In this document: positions 8,393 through 19,117 of the stretch, in pieces | Numbering within the stretch: the stretch's first letter is position 1 | How the letters are laid out: each line of letters opens with the position of its first letter | NCBI RefSeq assembly: GCF_023746535.1 | Contig: NZ_CP098747.1 | Coordinates: forward strand, 3,523,501 to 3,587,500 | Direction: 5' to 3' | DNA from: Sneathiella marina | Lineage (GTDB): Bacteria > Pseudomonadota > Alphaproteobacteria > Sneathiellales > Sneathiellaceae | Length of the DNA stretch: 64,000 bases | Translations under genes and position numbers: made by a program | The notes under the pieces: model-generated | Told to the model about the DNA's origin: nothing | Seen by the model: only the letters and a program-made list of their open reading frames with translations | Databases searched by the model: none

Positions 8393-8764
8393 ATGAAACT
8401 TTCAATCACCCATGAAGACGATACAGAATTTGCCGGAGATGGCTTGCGTGGCTTTTTTGAATACCGTGACCTTGGCATCAAAGACGCGACTAATGGCAAG
8501 TTTGGCGCCCATGTCATTCGAGCAGTTCCAGGAGCCCACGCAGTCGGCGACAAACACACTCATACCCTGGAATTTCAAATGGTTTATATTTTGAAAGGCT
8601 GGGTAAAATTTTGGTATGAAGGTGAAGGCGAAGTCCTCCTGAAACGCGGGTCTTGTGTCCACCAGGCTCCTGGAATCGTTCATAGAGAAATCGAACATTC
8701 AGACGATTTGGAATTGATCGAGATAACGCTACCCGCAGATTTTGAGACCGACGAAGCTTCTTGA
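8393..8764 (+). CDS. Cupin-domain protein
   Basis: A small protein of about 123 residues made of one cupin beta barrel. The first cupin motif is seen as GDKHTHTLEFQMVYILKGW: two His (HTH) and a Glu, typical metal ligands. The second appears as KRGSCVHQAPGIVHREIEH, with a third His. All four expected metal ligands seem to be present, so it can bind Fe, Mn, Ni or Zn. I start at ATG 8393 because AGGA lies 8 bases before it; the open frame extends further upstream into the MFS gene, and ATG 8384 is an alternative. Cupins this size are sensors, isomerases or dioxygenases; pairing with the MFS gene suggests a shared substrate. It is convergent with ppc, 4 bases away. Confidence 0.82.
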   Translation: MKLSITHEDDTEFAGDGLRGFFEYRDLGIKDATNGKFGAHVIRAVPGAHAVGDKHTHTLEFQMVYILKGWVKFWYEGEGEVLLKRGSCVHQAPGIVHREIEHSDDLELIEITLPADFETDEAS

Positions 8765-8768
8765 TAAG

Positions 8769-11537
8769 TCAGCCACTATTCCTCAATCCCGCAGCAATGC
8801 CATTGATTGCAATATGAATGCCTCTTAATACTTTAGGGTTGCTTTTTTCACGACGATTTTTCTTCAAAAGCTCAACCTGTATATGATTAAGCGGATCCAG
8901 ATACGCAAACCGATTTCGGATCGAGCGTTTTAAAAGTGGATTCTTTTGAAGCAATTGCTCCGACCCCGAAATCTTTAGCAAAGCATTTATCGTCGATTGC
9001 CATTCGTTGCAAATAGTCCCGAAAATATTATTTCTCAATTGAACATCCGGTACCAGCTCCGCATACCGGGAAGCAATGGCAATATTACTTTTCGCCAACA
9101 CCATGTCCATGTTTGACAATTGGGTATTAAAGAAGGGCCATTTCGCGTTCATTTCCTGAAGCGTCGCTAATCCGGTTTCTGGATTTTTCTGAAGCCAGGT
9201 GTCAACTGCGGTGCCAAAGCCATACCATCCCGGCAACATGAGCCGGCATTGCGCCCAGCTAAAAACCCAGGGAATTGCACGTAAATCCTGTACCCGCTTT
9301 GTTTTCTTTCGAGATGCAGGTCGGGAGCCAATATTCAAAGTCGCAATTTCATTGATGACGGTGGAAGCCCAGAAATAGTCTTCAAAGCCGTCTGTTTCAT
9401 ATACCAGTCCGCGGTAAGCTTTAAAAGCTTCTGCAGATAAATCTTCCATTACTTCCAGAAAATGAGGTGGTATGCTGTCGGTCACCTCTGGGGTCAATAA
9501 TGTTGCCTCAAAGGTCGCAGCAGCCAGGCTTTCCAAATTGCGACGACCAATTGCGGGAGAGGAATATTTAAATGAAATTGTCTCCCCTTGCTCCGTAACG
9601 CGAATTTGCCCCTGAACCGCACCCTTCGGCTGCGCTAATATGGCCTCATAACTTGGCCCTCCGCCACGTCCAACGGTACCGCCCCGGCCATGAAAGAGCC
9701 GCAAACCAATCTGATGGCGCGCAAACAGCTCTATCAGACCCGTTTCCGCCTTGTATAGCTCCCAGCCGGAAGTGACAAATCCGCCATCTTTGTTACTATC
9801 CGAATATCCTAACATTACCTCCTGAATACCGCCCCGGCTTGCCAGCAAGCGTTTATATTCGGGAATCGAAAGCAAGGTATCCATAATGGGTACGCAATTT
9901 CTTAAATCCGGAATTGTCTCAAACAAAGGGACAATGTTGATTTTACTGGTGCCTTCGGATGAAATCATTCCGACCTGCTTGAATAAAATAGCAAGCTCCA
10001 ATAAGTCCGAAACAGATTGTGTATTCGAAATGATGGCCGTTGTAATTGCTGCCTCGCCATACGTTTTCTGTGCAGAGGCCGCCGACTGAAGTATTGCAAT
10101 CTCTGAACTCGTCTCCTCGGAGTAAGACCAGTATTGCCGGAGTAACGGCCGCCCAGACGCCAGCTCGGATATCAAAAGTTTGACGCGTTCATCTTCGTCC
10201 ATATCTACGTATCGGGTGTCTGGATTGACGGCATCGAAAAGCTCACCAATTGACCGCTCATGCATATCTGAATTTTGGCGCAAATCCAGGGTGGCAAGGT
10301 GAAAACCGAAACATTCAACGGCCCGCCGAAGATGCTTTAGTCTGCCGTCTGCGATAAGTTTCGAGCCGTTTGCTATCAATGATTTTTGTATCACATCCAG
10401 GTCATCCAGGAACTCCCCGGCGGATCCATAAGCTGCAGCTTTACCGACTGGAGCTCGGGCTGGCGCGGGAGATCCAAACCCAATTAAGGTCGCGACTAAC
10501 CGCGCGTATATTCCGGAAATCGCCCGACGATATGGCTCTCCCTGCCGATGCGGCGAACGGTCTGGGGAATTTTCGGCAAGTTCCAACAAAGCATCCGTCA
10601 TATGAACAACATTTGTCGATAATGAAAGCTCGCTTCCCAAGCGATGTGTTTCTTCAAGATAATGGGTTAAAATATGAGCATTTTGACGCTGCAATGTGGT
10701 TTTTAAAACATCCGATGTTACAAAGGGATTTCCGTCTCGGTCACCACCTATCCAGCTCCCCATACGTAAAAAGGGAGAAATCGACTTTCCATCTACTTGT
10801 ATGCCAAGGTCGGCTAAGGATTTTTCCAAAGATGTATAAAATTTCGGAAGTTCCGTCAAAAATGTCTGATCGTAATAAGATAACCCGTTCTGAATTTCAT
10901 CGACAATCTGAAGCTTAGTCCGACGTAGCAAATCCGTTTGCCAAATAGTCAATACTTCACGACAAAGCTCATCATCAATACTCGAAACCTCCTGAGGGCT
11001 CCAGTTCCTGAACTCCCGTTTATCCAGTATTTCCACGATATTAGCTTCACGCCGCATCGTGCTTTTGCGGCGCACTTCCGTCGGGTGGGCGGTTAGCACC
11101 GGCACGACAAGCGCCGTTTTGAAAAAGGCCTTTAGCTCTGCATCAGATACACCCGACTTCTTTGCCTTCATTAAGGCGCTTGCCATGGACCCGTTCCGAG
11201 GTGCAGATCCCGCGATCTCATGAAATCTGGTTCTACGTACATGGTGCTGATCCTCGGCAATATTTGCGAATTGCAGAAAGTAGCTAAACGCGCGCAATAC
11301 CAGGACTGCTTGCTCCGTCGAAAGGCGGTTCAAGATATCTTCCAGATCCTGCTTGGCGCCCTCTGCATTTTCTTTATGGAATTGAATGGAGTTCTGGCGG
11401 ATGGCTTCGACCAGATCGAATATTTCTTCTCCTTCTTGGGCCCGTACAGTATCGCCAAGCAATCGACCCAACAATCGAATATCCTCTCGCAAGGGCGCAT
11501 CTTTTTCCTGAAGATCTGTAGGACTGTCTAGCAGCAT
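8769..11537 (-). CDS. ppc: Phosphoenolpyruvate carboxylase
   Basis: This 922-residue cytosolic enzyme converts PEP and bicarbonate to oxaloacetate and phosphate, refilling the TCA cycle. The catalytic His is in [13 protein letters not shown] (His151). The PEP-binding block [15 protein letters not shown] lies near residue 260, and the glycine-rich loop [14 protein letters not shown] near residue 613. [17 protein letters not shown] is the conserved stretch before it. The protein ends in LRNSG, a variant of the usual C-terminal QNTG, whose final Gly is needed in studied enzymes. Full length compared with the family (880-960). It appears monocistronic, on the minus strand, convergent with the cupin gene. 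Confidence 0.97.
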   Translation of the reverse strand: MLLDSPTDLQEKDAPLREDIRLLGRLLGDTVRAQEGEEIFDLVEAIRQNSIQFHKENAEGAKQDLEDILNRLSTEQAVLVLRAFSYFLQFANIAEDQHHVRRTRFHEIAGSAPRNGSMASALMKAKKSGVSDAELKAFFKTALVVPVLTAHPTEVRRKSTMRREANIVEILDKREFRNWSPQEVSSIDDELCREVLTIWQTDLLRRTKLQIVDEIQNGLSYYDQTFLTELPKFYTSLEKSLADLGIQVDGKSISPFLRMGSWIGGDRDGNPFVTSDVLKTTLQRQNAHILTHYLEETHRLGSELSLSTNVVHMTDALLELAENSPDRSPHRQGEPYRRAISGIYARLVATLIGFGSPAPARAPVGKAAAYGSAGEFLDDLDVIQKSLIANGSKLIADGRLKHLRRAVECFGFHLATLDLRQNSDMHERSIGELFDAVNPDTRYVDMDEDERVKLLISELASGRPLLRQYWSYSEETSSEIAILQSAASAQKTYGEAAITTAIISNTQSVSDLLELAILFKQVGMISSEGTSKINIVPLFETIPDLRNCVPIMDTLLSIPEYKRLLASRGGIQEVMLGYSDSNKDGGFVTSGWELYKAETGLIELFARHQIGLRLFHGRGGTVGRGGGPSYEAILAQPKGAVQGQIRVTEQGETISFKYSSPAIGRRNLESLAAATFEATLLTPEVTDSIPPHFLEVMEDLSAEAFKAYRGLVYETDGFEDYFWASTVINEIATLNIGSRPASRKKTKRVQDLRAIPWVFSWAQCRLMLPGWYGFGTAVDTWLQKNPETGLATLQEMNAKWPFFNTQLSNMDMVLAKSNIAIASRYAELVPDVQLRNNIFGTICNEWQSTINALLKISGSEQLLQKNPLLKRSIRNRFAYLDPLNHIQVELLKKNRREKSNPKVLRGIHIAINGIAAGLRNSG

Positions 11538-11710
11538 GATATATTTCGCTTATTACTTGAAAAAGGGTGTTTAGAATGCCGGACCTTATCAATTTATCTG
11601 CTTCTCGTCTTTAAAATACCGACAATCTTTGCCTCAAAGCTACTTGCTTCGACATCACTAACTTGTCGCATATTGATAACCCGAGACTAAGCCTCATAGC
11701 TCATATCATT

Positions 11711-11739
11711 TTGACAATGAAAGTGGGAATGGCTATGGT
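11711..11739 (+). promoter_or_regulatory. Sigma-70 type promoter of the tolC-adaptor-RND operon
   Basis: TTGACA (11711-11716), a perfect -35 match, is followed after exactly 17 bases by TATGGT (11734-11739). Transcription would start about 30 bases before the TolC-like ATG at 11779. It lies in the 241-base region between the divergent ppc and efflux genes; nothing else is recognisable there. Confidence 0.6.
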
Positions 11740-11778
11740 TTTTCCATAGATGCATATAACAATTTTGCGAAAGCCAGT

Positions 11779-13116
11779 ATGCCACGTCTTCTACGCATTC
11801 TATCATCGGCTGTTCTATCTTTGAGTCTGATAGCTCTACCTGTCCTTGCAGATGATGCTCCTCTTATGACGTTGGAACAGGCGCTGAATATCGTCCGGGC
11901 ACAAAATCTGCAGGTAAAAAACGCGAATATTCAAGTTGACGTGGTTGGCGATCAAACAGACGCAATGCGCGCCAATCGTTATCCAGAATTAAGTGCCGGC
12001 GTACGCGGATACCATAATTTCGAAGACAATGAATATACATTTGAACAAGGGTCCTTGGGAACTGTTGGCGGTGACCCCGTCCCCTCCAACAATGTGGAAA
12101 TTGGAACGACGGACGGGTTTAGCACCCATTATTCGATCACCGCGAAACAACCCCTTATCCAGCTTTATGAAATTAACCTGAATGTCGAAAAGCTTAAACT
12201 TGAGCAGGATATTGCCCGCCAGCAGCTGCGTGGAACCCGGCAAACTGTCTCCTGGCAGGTTAAGCAGCTTTATTATCAAATCCTGAGTTACGAGAGTTCC
12301 ATAGAGTCAACCAAGAGTTCGATCGCCTTTTATTCTGAGCTGGTAGATATTTTGGTTGATAAGGTTGCCCAAAAAACGGAACTTGAATATCAACTTCTCA
12401 ATGCCCAAGCCGAGCTCGCATCATCAAAGCATGATTTGGTTTCAGAGAAAAATGATATTGTTACCAGTAAACAACAACTTAATGCCCTCTTGGACCGGGA
12501 TATTTCGACAGCTTTCAGTGTAAGCATGGCATTTGCTGATCCGCTTGTGAGATATTCAGAACAGACCGCCGAAGAGCAGGCGTTGGCCAATAGTCCAGAA
12601 ACAGCAGAAGCCAGATTGCAGATAAAAGTGGCGGAAGCCAATGTGGAAATCCAGAAGACGGATTATTACCCTGATCTCGATCTGGTCGCCAGCTATGGAA
12701 AATCCCAACATACTGAATTTATTCCAGACGAGAGCCTCTATGTGGGACTGTTTGCCAAATGGGATTTTTTCACCTGGGGTAAAAACGACAGTAATTTATC
12801 AGGAAGCAAGCGAGCACTTAGTCAGGCTAAAAATTCCCTGCGTGACAATGAAGATCAAGTGCGGGCGCAAATCAGCGAAGATATACGGAACCTTAAAGTA
12901 GCCAAGGAACTGGTGCCCGTAACAAAGCTTGCACAAAAAGCCGCCGCTGAAAAATTACGGGTTAGTACTAATCAATATAAAGCAAACGCGATCCTGTTGG
13001 ATGACCTCCTAGATGCGAAATCTGAATTGTCCGTCGCTAACGACAATTTCCACAAAGCAGAGCTTGCCGTCTGGAATGCCAGCGCAGAACTAGAAAAAGA
13101 CTTGGGAGAGGAATAG
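11779..13116 (+). CDS. TolC-family outer membrane efflux channel
   Basis: A 445-residue outer membrane factor forming the exit duct of a tripartite pump. Residues 1-24 are a signal peptide ending in PVLADD. The first TolC repeat starts with LTLEQAL-like MTLEQALNIVRAQN; the second half begins near residue 265 (ANSPETAEARLQIKVAEANV). Long amphipathic helices rich in Ala, Gln and Lys, then a C-terminal coiled-coil segment (KAELAVWNASAELEKDLG), match the OEP fold. The stop TAG directly abuts the ATG of the adaptor gene, and the RND pump follows, so all three parts of the pump come from one operon. Confidence 0.9.
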   Translation: MPRLLRILSSAVLSLSLIALPVLADDAPLMTLEQALNIVRAQNLQVKNANIQVDVVGDQTDAMRANRYPELSAGVRGYHNFEDNEYTFEQGSLGTVGGDPVPSNNVEIGTTDGFSTHYSITAKQPLIQLYEINLNVEKLKLEQDIARQQLRGTRQTVSWQVKQLYYQILSYESSIESTKSSIAFYSELVDILVDKVAQKTELEYQLLNAQAELASSKHDLVSEKNDIVTSKQQLNALLDRDISTAFSVSMAFADPLVRYSEQTAEEQALANSPETAEARLQIKVAEANVEIQKTDYYPDLDLVASYGKSQHTEFIPDESLYVGLFAKWDFFTWGKNDSNLSGSKRALSQAKNSLRDNEDQVRAQISEDIRNLKVAKELVPVTKLAQKAAAEKLRVSTNQYKANAILLDDLLDAKSELSVANDNFHKAELAVWNASAELEKDLGEE

Positions 13117-14244
13117 ATGCTCGCCAATTTTCTAAAGGCAGCGGGTATATGTTGCTGCCTTTTCCTACTGTCGGCGTGCGACTCTGGTGACGAAGCACCG
13201 AAAAAGCCGATCACTCCTGTCAGAACCCAGGCCATAATCTCGCAAAATTTGACAAAGGATGTTCGATATACCGCGACGATAGAAGCGAATTCTCAAGTCA
13301 ATCTATCCTTTAAGGTAACCGGGTATGTAACGAGCCTGTTGCAGGAAAAAGACGCCAGCGGGAAAGACCGCCCTGTTCAGTCCGGCGATATTGTTGCTAA
13401 AAACACCGTTCTGGCCATTGTTGATGACAAGGATGCTGCAAATAATACGAAGCAAGCGGGTGCTCAAGTCGCCACAGCTCAGGCAAACCTGAACAAGGCG
13501 AATGAAGATTATAAACGCGCACAGGAACTGTACAAATCCAACAGTATGACAGCCCCCGACTATGATGCGGCCAAGCAAGAATACGAAACTGCTGTTGCCA
13601 GTCTTTCAAGCGCCAAAGCCGCTCAGAAAAGCGCAGAAAACGACCAAAAAGACTATAATCTTAAGGCGCCAATCCATGGTGTCATTATTCAGCGTAATGT
13701 GGATGTCGGTTCCCTTGTATCCCCAAGTGTTGTCGGGTTTGTTATTGCAGATACGGAAACCGTGAAAATTGCCTTTGGCGTTCCGGATACTATGGCAAGC
13801 ACCTTGAAATTGGGGCAAAATCAATCCTTCACAACGCAGTCTATTCCGGATCGAATTTTTTCAGGAACTATAACGGAAATTTCTGCTGCAGCAGATACAA
13901 ACACGCGCGTTTTCGACGTTGAAGTGACAGCAAAAAATGAAGATAGCTCCTTGAAAGTCGGCATGATCGCGGCGCTCAATGTCGCAAAATCCAGTGCAAC
14001 ACAAACAGCGGCACTCATCCCGCTTTCTGCCGTGGTCGCGGCTAAAGACAGCAAAGAAGGTTATGCAGTTTTCGTCACGACTTCCGATGGAAGCAAGACA
14101 ATCGCAAAACTTACCGATGTAGAATTAGGTCAGGTCTATGGAAACAATATTGCTGTCCTGAAAGGTGTAGAACCGTCAGATCAGATTATCGTCAGCGGGG
14201 CAACCCTTGTCACCGACGGCGAACAGGTTTCGATTATTCCGTGA
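13117..14244 (+). CDS. RND efflux periplasmic adaptor (lipoprotein)
   Basis: A 375-residue membrane fusion protein linking the RND pump with the TolC channel. The N terminus is a lipoprotein signal: hydrophobic ICCCLFLLSACDSG, with a lipobox LSAC whose Cys would be lipidated. Then come the beta-barrel/lipoyl half (ATIEANSQVNLSFKVTGYV), a coiled-coil hairpin (residues 105-180, rich in Ala, Gln, Lys) and the second lipoyl half with NLKAPIHGVIIQRNVDVG. The C-terminal membrane-proximal domain ends in GEQVSIIP. It starts without any gap after the TolC-like gene and is followed by the pump gene 34 bases on. Confidence 0.9.
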   Translation: MLANFLKAAGICCCLFLLSACDSGDEAPKKPITPVRTQAIISQNLTKDVRYTATIEANSQVNLSFKVTGYVTSLLQEKDASGKDRPVQSGDIVAKNTVLAIVDDKDAANNTKQAGAQVATAQANLNKANEDYKRAQELYKSNSMTAPDYDAAKQEYETAVASLSSAKAAQKSAENDQKDYNLKAPIHGVIIQRNVDVGSLVSPSVVGFVIADTETVKIAFGVPDTMASTLKLGQNQSFTTQSIPDRIFSGTITEISAAADTNTRVFDVEVTAKNEDSSLKVGMIAALNVAKSSATQTAALIPLSAVVAAKDSKEGYAVFVTTSDGSKTIAKLTDVELGQVYGNNIAVLKGVEPSDQIIVSGATLVTDGEQVSIIP

Positions 14245-14278
14245 CCCTACCTAATATCAGAGGGATGGAGAATTGCCT

Positions 14279-17200
14279 GTGACCGATATAACCGAAACAA
14301 AAAACACGGCACGCTACTTCACAGAAAATCGCCATATTTCTTGGATTTTGCTATTTGCTGTCCTGATCTGGGGAGCTTACGGCTATTTGTCGATGCCAAA
14401 GGCAAAAGACCCTGACATTCCTGTCCGCGTTGCGACGGCAATTACAAGTTGGCCCGGTGCGGACGCCACAAAAATTGAGCAGCTCATCACCCGGCAAGTG
14501 GAAGAAAATGTCGCAAAGAGCTCGAAGCTGCAAGAAACCAGTCCTTCGAAATTTGCCATTAAGTCGCTGACAATGCCGAACCTTTCCGTTGTCCAAATAC
14601 AACTTTCCGATTCATTAAGTAAGACGACGGCGGCGTTTAACGAAATAAACCTCAACCTGATTGCCCTGTCGGAAACATTGCCTGCAGGTGCTGGCACCAT
14701 CTCGTTCAATGACAATTTTGGAAATACTGCCGCTATTTTGCTCACCATAGCCAGCCCGACCGAACGCCCCGTGGAGATTTCGTTGCGTGCCCGGGATATA
14801 GAGGCGGCGATCAAATCCGCCCGACGAAATAAAGGAACGCCGGAAGAAGGCACTCGGCAATCCCTAATCGTCGTTATGCCACGTGACATCAATTTGGCGA
14901 CACCTGCCCGCCATATGAAATTACTAAAAGATTATCTTGAAGAAAATGATGTCATAAAAAATGCGCAATCATTGCAGGGGCCAGGCTTTTTAGGTCTGGA
15001 TTTCATCAGTTCCGCATCAAAAAACGAAATTAGCCGCCAATTTCATAGTTTTCTAGAAACAAAACTCGCACAATCAAATTTTCATGAAGACGCCTGGCCC
15101 ATAGTAATTATCGACGATCCAACCAAAACCAACTCATTGCTGCAAGCCAATCCCGGTGACAAATATAGTTATCGTGACCTGGACGACTTTTCGAATTTGA
15201 TAACAAGAACGTTGCAAACAATTCCATTGGTCACATCCGTAAATAGTTCCGGTGTTGTAGACGAGCGCATCTATCTCGAATATTCCCAAGACTTGCTTGC
15301 CTCCTATGGGTTGACACCAAATGATATTAATGGCGCCATTGCTGCTCGAAATAGTGATGTGTCAGGCGGCGAATTCCATGCAGGCGGCTCAAATATACTT
15401 GTCGAGCCAAGCGGTCAATATACAGACCCTGATCAAATTGGTGACACCGCATTTAGCCAATCCCCGGCTGGTGCACCCGTCTATCTACGAGATATTGGCA
15501 ATGTCGTTCCCGGATATGTGGATCCTCCTCAATTCTTGAATTTCTACAACTGGCGAGATGCGGATGGCCTATGGCATAGAGGAAAAGCCATTTCACTCGC
15601 CATTCAAATGAGAGACGGCGGCCAAATCGCAGATTTTGGCGACGCTGTAACTGCATCTCTGTCAACGGCCAAACAACACCTTCCGGAAGATCTGGTTATC
15701 GAGCGCATTTCCAATCAACCGGAGCAAGTTGCAGAGAATATCGACCTGTTTATGACAGCCTTGATTGAAGCTGTTGTATTAGTGGTCATAATCTCTTTAC
15801 TGGGTTTTTGGGAGTGGCGTTCTGCATTACTTATGATGCTCTGCATTCCGATAACTCTGGCAATGACATTCGGGGTTATTGATTTACTCGGAATTCAGCT
15901 ACAACAAGTATCAATTGCGACACTCATAATAGCACTCGGATTGCTTATTGACGATCCTGTCGTTGCCGGTGATTCTATTAAGAGGGGTTTAGCGGCCGGC
16001 CAACCGAGAAGCCTGGCATCGTGGCTCGGGCCAACCAAATTGGCGCAAGCAATTTTATTCGCTACAATTACCAATGTCGTTGCATATTTACCGTTCCTTC
16101 TATTATCCGGAAATACTGGGGAATTTCTCTATAGTTTACCGGTAGTGATGGCTGCTGCTTTAATATGCTCCCGCCTCGTCTCAATGAGCTTTCTTCCTTT
16201 TCTTGGGTATTATTTGCTGCGTCCTTTGAAGAAGCGCGAGCGGACAATGGAAGAGCGTCGGGAAAAGGGGTTTACAGGATTATATTTTCGGCTTGGTAGC
16301 TTCCTCATAAATCACCGCAAAAAAGCACTCGTCACTTCCTTTCTGTTTCTCGCCCTCATTATTCCGTTGAAGGACGTCCTAAAAACATCTTTCTTCCCCG
16401 ATGATGTGCAATATCTATTTTACGCTGACGTACGTTTGAGAAACGATGCCACAATTTCGGAGACGCGGGAGGTGGTGGTTAAAGTCGAAAAAATCATTCA
16501 GGAGGTTGCCGAGGAATTTGGTGTTCAACTTGGGCCAGATGGCGGTGGAGACCCCCTTGAATCCATAGCAACATTTCTAGGAGGCGGAGCTCCGCGGTTT
16601 TGGTTTTCCGTCACGCCGAAACTTCATCAACAAAACTACGCACAAGTGGTCATGCGCGTAAATGATAAGGATCTTACCGCAAAACTAATTGTTCCGCTTC
16701 AAAAAGCATTAAGCGAGCGGGTATCAGGCGCCATTATCGATGTCCGTCAGTTACAGACAAACCCGGTCCCATATCCAATTGAAGTCAGGCTTGCAGCGAA
16801 ATCCGCTATCCAGTCGGAAGGAGCGGAATCCGAACAGGAAATCAAAACATTGCGCCTGTTGGCGGCAGAACTTGTCAGCATCCTTGGGAGTGCACCAAAT
16901 GCAACAAGAGCCCGGGACGATTGGGGCCCGGAGTCTTTGCGTCTTAAACTCGAAATAGATTCAGATCGTGCTTTCCTGGCTGGTGTAACAAATCAGGACA
17001 TAGCGGCCTCCTCTTCAGGCGGGCTAAATGGCAATGAGGTAACGACACTACAACGAGGCGACAAGAACATTCCTGTTGTAACCATTTTACAGCCAGAAGA
17101 ACGGGCCCAGGTTTCAGACTTAGAAAATCTTTATGTATTTTCTTCCCAGAACAGCAATAAGATACCGCTCGAGCAAATTGCGCGTGTTCAGTATGATCTT

Positions 17201-17908
17201 CACACCGAAAGAGTTCGCCATCTTGAGCATTTCCGCAGCGTCAACGTTCGCGCATTTCCCCTTGCAGGTGTCCTCCCATCAGAAGTTATGGCATTGGTTG
17301 ATGAAGATTTAGCCGCTTTTGAAGATAGATTACCACCGGGATTTGAAATGGAAATCTCAGGCGAGCAGGCAAATGCCCAGCATGGTTTTAAACAACTAAC
17401 AAAAGTTATGGGTATTTCGACAGGCCTTATATTCCTCGCGCTAGTTTTCCAGTTTCGTAACGCTGTCAAGCCGTTGATTGTTTTGGCTTCGGTACCCTAT
17501 GGCATTATTGGTGCTTTGATAGCTCTGGCGGTCACAAAGAGCCCATTCGGGTTTATGGCTTTCCTTGGGATTGTGGCTCTGATTGGCGTCATTGTCAGCC
17601 ATGTTATTGTGCTTTTCGATTTTATTGAGGAAATGCGGGAAAAAGGGGAACCCCTCGAACTTGCTTTGCTTGATGCTGGGATTGTTCGTCTTAGACCGGT
17701 TTTGATTACCGTCGGAGCGACCGTATTTGCATTAGGCCCGCTGGCTCTACATGGCGGTCCATTGTGGCAGCCATTATGCTTTGCGCAAATTGGCGGGCTA
17801 ACTGTCGCGACATTTACAACCCTCCTATTGGTACCGATTATTTATTCGATATTTGTTCTAGACTTGAAAATTGTTTCATGGACAAGCTCCGAAACCTCTG
17901 CTGCATAA
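14279..17908 (+). CDS. RND efflux pump with about 135-residue porter-domain insertion
   Basis: The inner-membrane proton-driven pump of the operon. I start at GTG 14279, 9 bases after GGAG, instead of TTG 14273; this gives 1209 residues. TM1 is in HISWILLFAVLIWGAYGYLS, the proton-relay aspartates are in GLLIDDPVVAGDS (Asp558 and Asp559), and the second half repeats the pattern (FLGIVALIGVIVSHVIVLFD). Typical AcrB-family pumps have 1030-1060 residues; most of the excess is one hydrophilic insertion at about residues 158-295, between the FNDNFGNTAAILLTI strand and KYSYRDLDDFSNLI, which in ordinary pumps are only about ten residues apart. The inserted part lies in the periplasmic porter domain. 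The drug or lipid substrate is unknown. Confidence 0.9.
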   Translation: MTDITETKNTARYFTENRHISWILLFAVLIWGAYGYLSMPKAKDPDIPVRVATAITSWPGADATKIEQLITRQVEENVAKSSKLQETSPSKFAIKSLTMPNLSVVQIQLSDSLSKTTAAFNEINLNLIALSETLPAGAGTISFNDNFGNTAAILLTIASPTERPVEISLRARDIEAAIKSARRNKGTPEEGTRQSLIVVMPRDINLATPARHMKLLKDYLEENDVIKNAQSLQGPGFLGLDFISSASKNEISRQFHSFLETKLAQSNFHEDAWPIVIIDDPTKTNSLLQANPGDKYSYRDLDDFSNLITRTLQTIPLVTSVNSSGVVDERIYLEYSQDLLASYGLTPNDINGAIAARNSDVSGGEFHAGGSNILVEPSGQYTDPDQIGDTAFSQSPAGAPVYLRDIGNVVPGYVDPPQFLNFYNWRDADGLWHRGKAISLAIQMRDGGQIADFGDAVTASLSTAKQHLPEDLVIERISNQPEQVAENIDLFMTALIEAVVLVVIISLLGFWEWRSALLMMLCIPITLAMTFGVIDLLGIQLQQVSIATLIIALGLLIDDPVVAGDSIKRGLAAGQPRSLASWLGPTKLAQAILFATITNVVAYLPFLLLSGNTGEFLYSLPVVMAAALICSRLVSMSFLPFLGYYLLRPLKKRERTMEERREKGFTGLYFRLGSFLINHRKKALVTSFLFLALIIPLKDVLKTSFFPDDVQYLFYADVRLRNDATISETREVVVKVEKIIQEVAEEFGVQLGPDGGGDPLESIATFLGGGAPRFWFSVTPKLHQQNYAQVVMRVNDKDLTAKLIVPLQKALSERVSGAIIDVRQLQTNPVPYPIEVRLAAKSAIQSEGAESEQEIKTLRLLAAELVSILGSAPNATRARDDWGPESLRLKLEIDSDRAFLAGVTNQDIAASSSGGLNGNEVTTLQRGDKNIPVVTILQPEERAQVSDLENLYVFSSQNSNKIPLEQIARVQYDLHTERVRHLEHFRSVNVRAFPLAGVLPSEVMALVDEDLAAFEDRLPPGFEMEISGEQANAQHGFKQLTKVMGISTGLIFLALVFQFRNAVKPLIVLASVPYGIIGALIALAVTKSPFGFMAFLGIVALIGVIVSHVIVLFDFIEEMREKGEPLELALLDAGIVRLRPVLITVGATVFALGPLALHGGPLWQPLCFAQIGGLTVATFTTLLLVPIIYSIFVLDLKIVSWTSSETSAA

Positions 17909-18065
17909 TTAAGTTATCGCAGTAAAATTCTTGTGTAATCTTCTAGAATAGTGGTTTAAAAAGGGCTATGTTCGCCTAGGAAACCGTGCATTTGTATTAG
18001 AATTCTCACGTTTTTCCTGTTTTGCATTACTCCCCAGAGTTTGAGATTTTGACGGAAATTATTAG

Positions 18066-19079
18066 ATGAGGACCACAAAGACGAAAAAGCTCCGTTTGCT
18101 TTTCCTCAGCATATTATTAAGTCAAGCCTTCGCAACCAGCATGTCTTTCGCCGATGTGCCCAATGTCATGAAATGCAGCCATCAGCTGCCTCCTGAGCAT
18201 CATATTTCGAAGGTCATCGACCAATGGGCGGCCGAGATCGAAGCATTGTCCGGAGAAGAAATTGACGTTCAGGTATTTGGTGGGAGTAGTTTGGAAACGC
18301 CCGAAAAAAATGCGAGCGCTGTTGCGACGGGTGGTTTCCAGTGCGGATTTACGCTAAACAGGCAGTGGGGCAATAAACTTCCATTAATGGACGTAACACT
18401 GGCTCCTTTTACCTTTGACCACCTAGATAAGCTAAAAAAATGGAATAGGTCTGAAACCGCTGCGGTTTTGGAGCGCAAACTTCTTTCCAAAGGGCTAAAA
18501 AATGTCATTTGGCTTTTCTCAAGCTGGCAAACGGTGCTTACTTCTGACGGAAAAGCGCTATCAAAACCCTCAGATTTCGAAGGAGCCAAAATCCAAGGAA
18601 TTAACCCCATAGCAGATGCCAGTCTACGCGCATTAGGAGCCATTCCCATAGATGTTCCTAATGGAAAAATGTTTGAAGCGCTAAAAGAAAAAGAAATTGA
18701 TATTGGGTTAGCCAGTTTCTCGTCGACTATCACTAACAAATACTTCTCTTTGCGAGATCAGGCTACCGTTCTGCCTCTTTATAGCCAAATATTCCATGGC
18801 TATGTCAATGCCGGCTGGTATGCAGACTTATCCGAAAAAAGTAAAAACGCGATTGTTGAGGCTGGGAATTCTGCAGCACTTTGGGCCATAGATGCTTCTG
18901 AAATTTCAGCTGCAGCAGCACCACAAATACTTAAAGAGAATGGTATGAAGGTTCACGCGGCTACAGATAGTGAAATAGCAAACCTAAAGATAAAAATGAA
19001 GCCAGCGTTTGCCACCTCATTTGAGGATGCAACAGGTGTTGAAGGTGTATCCCTTCTTAAGCTAATAAAAGACTTATAA
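18066..19079 (+). CDS. TRAP transporter solute-binding protein (DctP type), orphan
   Basis: A 337-residue periplasmic protein with a signal peptide ending near SMSFADV (about residue 30). The mature part starts with MKCSHQLPPEHHISKVIDQW and continues with the DctP pattern LSGEEIDVQVFGGSSLETPEKNASAVATGGFQ (only the outline given: LSGEEIDVQVFGGSSL). Further on, GAKIQGINP and LKEKEIDIGLASFS fit the DctP ligand-binding core with its conserved Arg replaced or shifted; the usual Arg in the R-x-P-x motif appears as GAKIQGINP, so carboxylate binding may be altered. No DctQ or DctM membrane gene is present in the window. It is convergent with the large SAM-cyclase-like protein gene, 38 bases apart. 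It may serve a distant TRAP channel or a signalling role. Confidence 0.82.
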   Translation: MRTTKTKKLRLLFLSILLSQAFATSMSFADVPNVMKCSHQLPPEHHISKVIDQWAAEIEALSGEEIDVQVFGGSSLETPEKNASAVATGGFQCGFTLNRQWGNKLPLMDVTLAPFTFDHLDKLKKWNRSETAAVLERKLLSKGLKNVIWLFSSWQTVLTSDGKALSKPSDFEGAKIQGINPIADASLRALGAIPIDVPNGKMFEALKEKEIDIGLASFSSTITNKYFSLRDQATVLPLYSQIFHGYVNAGWYADLSEKSKNAIVEAGNSAALWAIDASEISAAAAPQILKENGMKVHAATDSEIANLKIKMKPAFATSFEDATGVEGVSLLKLIKDL

Positions 19080-19117
19080 GCGTTTGTCTCCTGATATGTT
19101 ATTTTATTGCTAACCTG

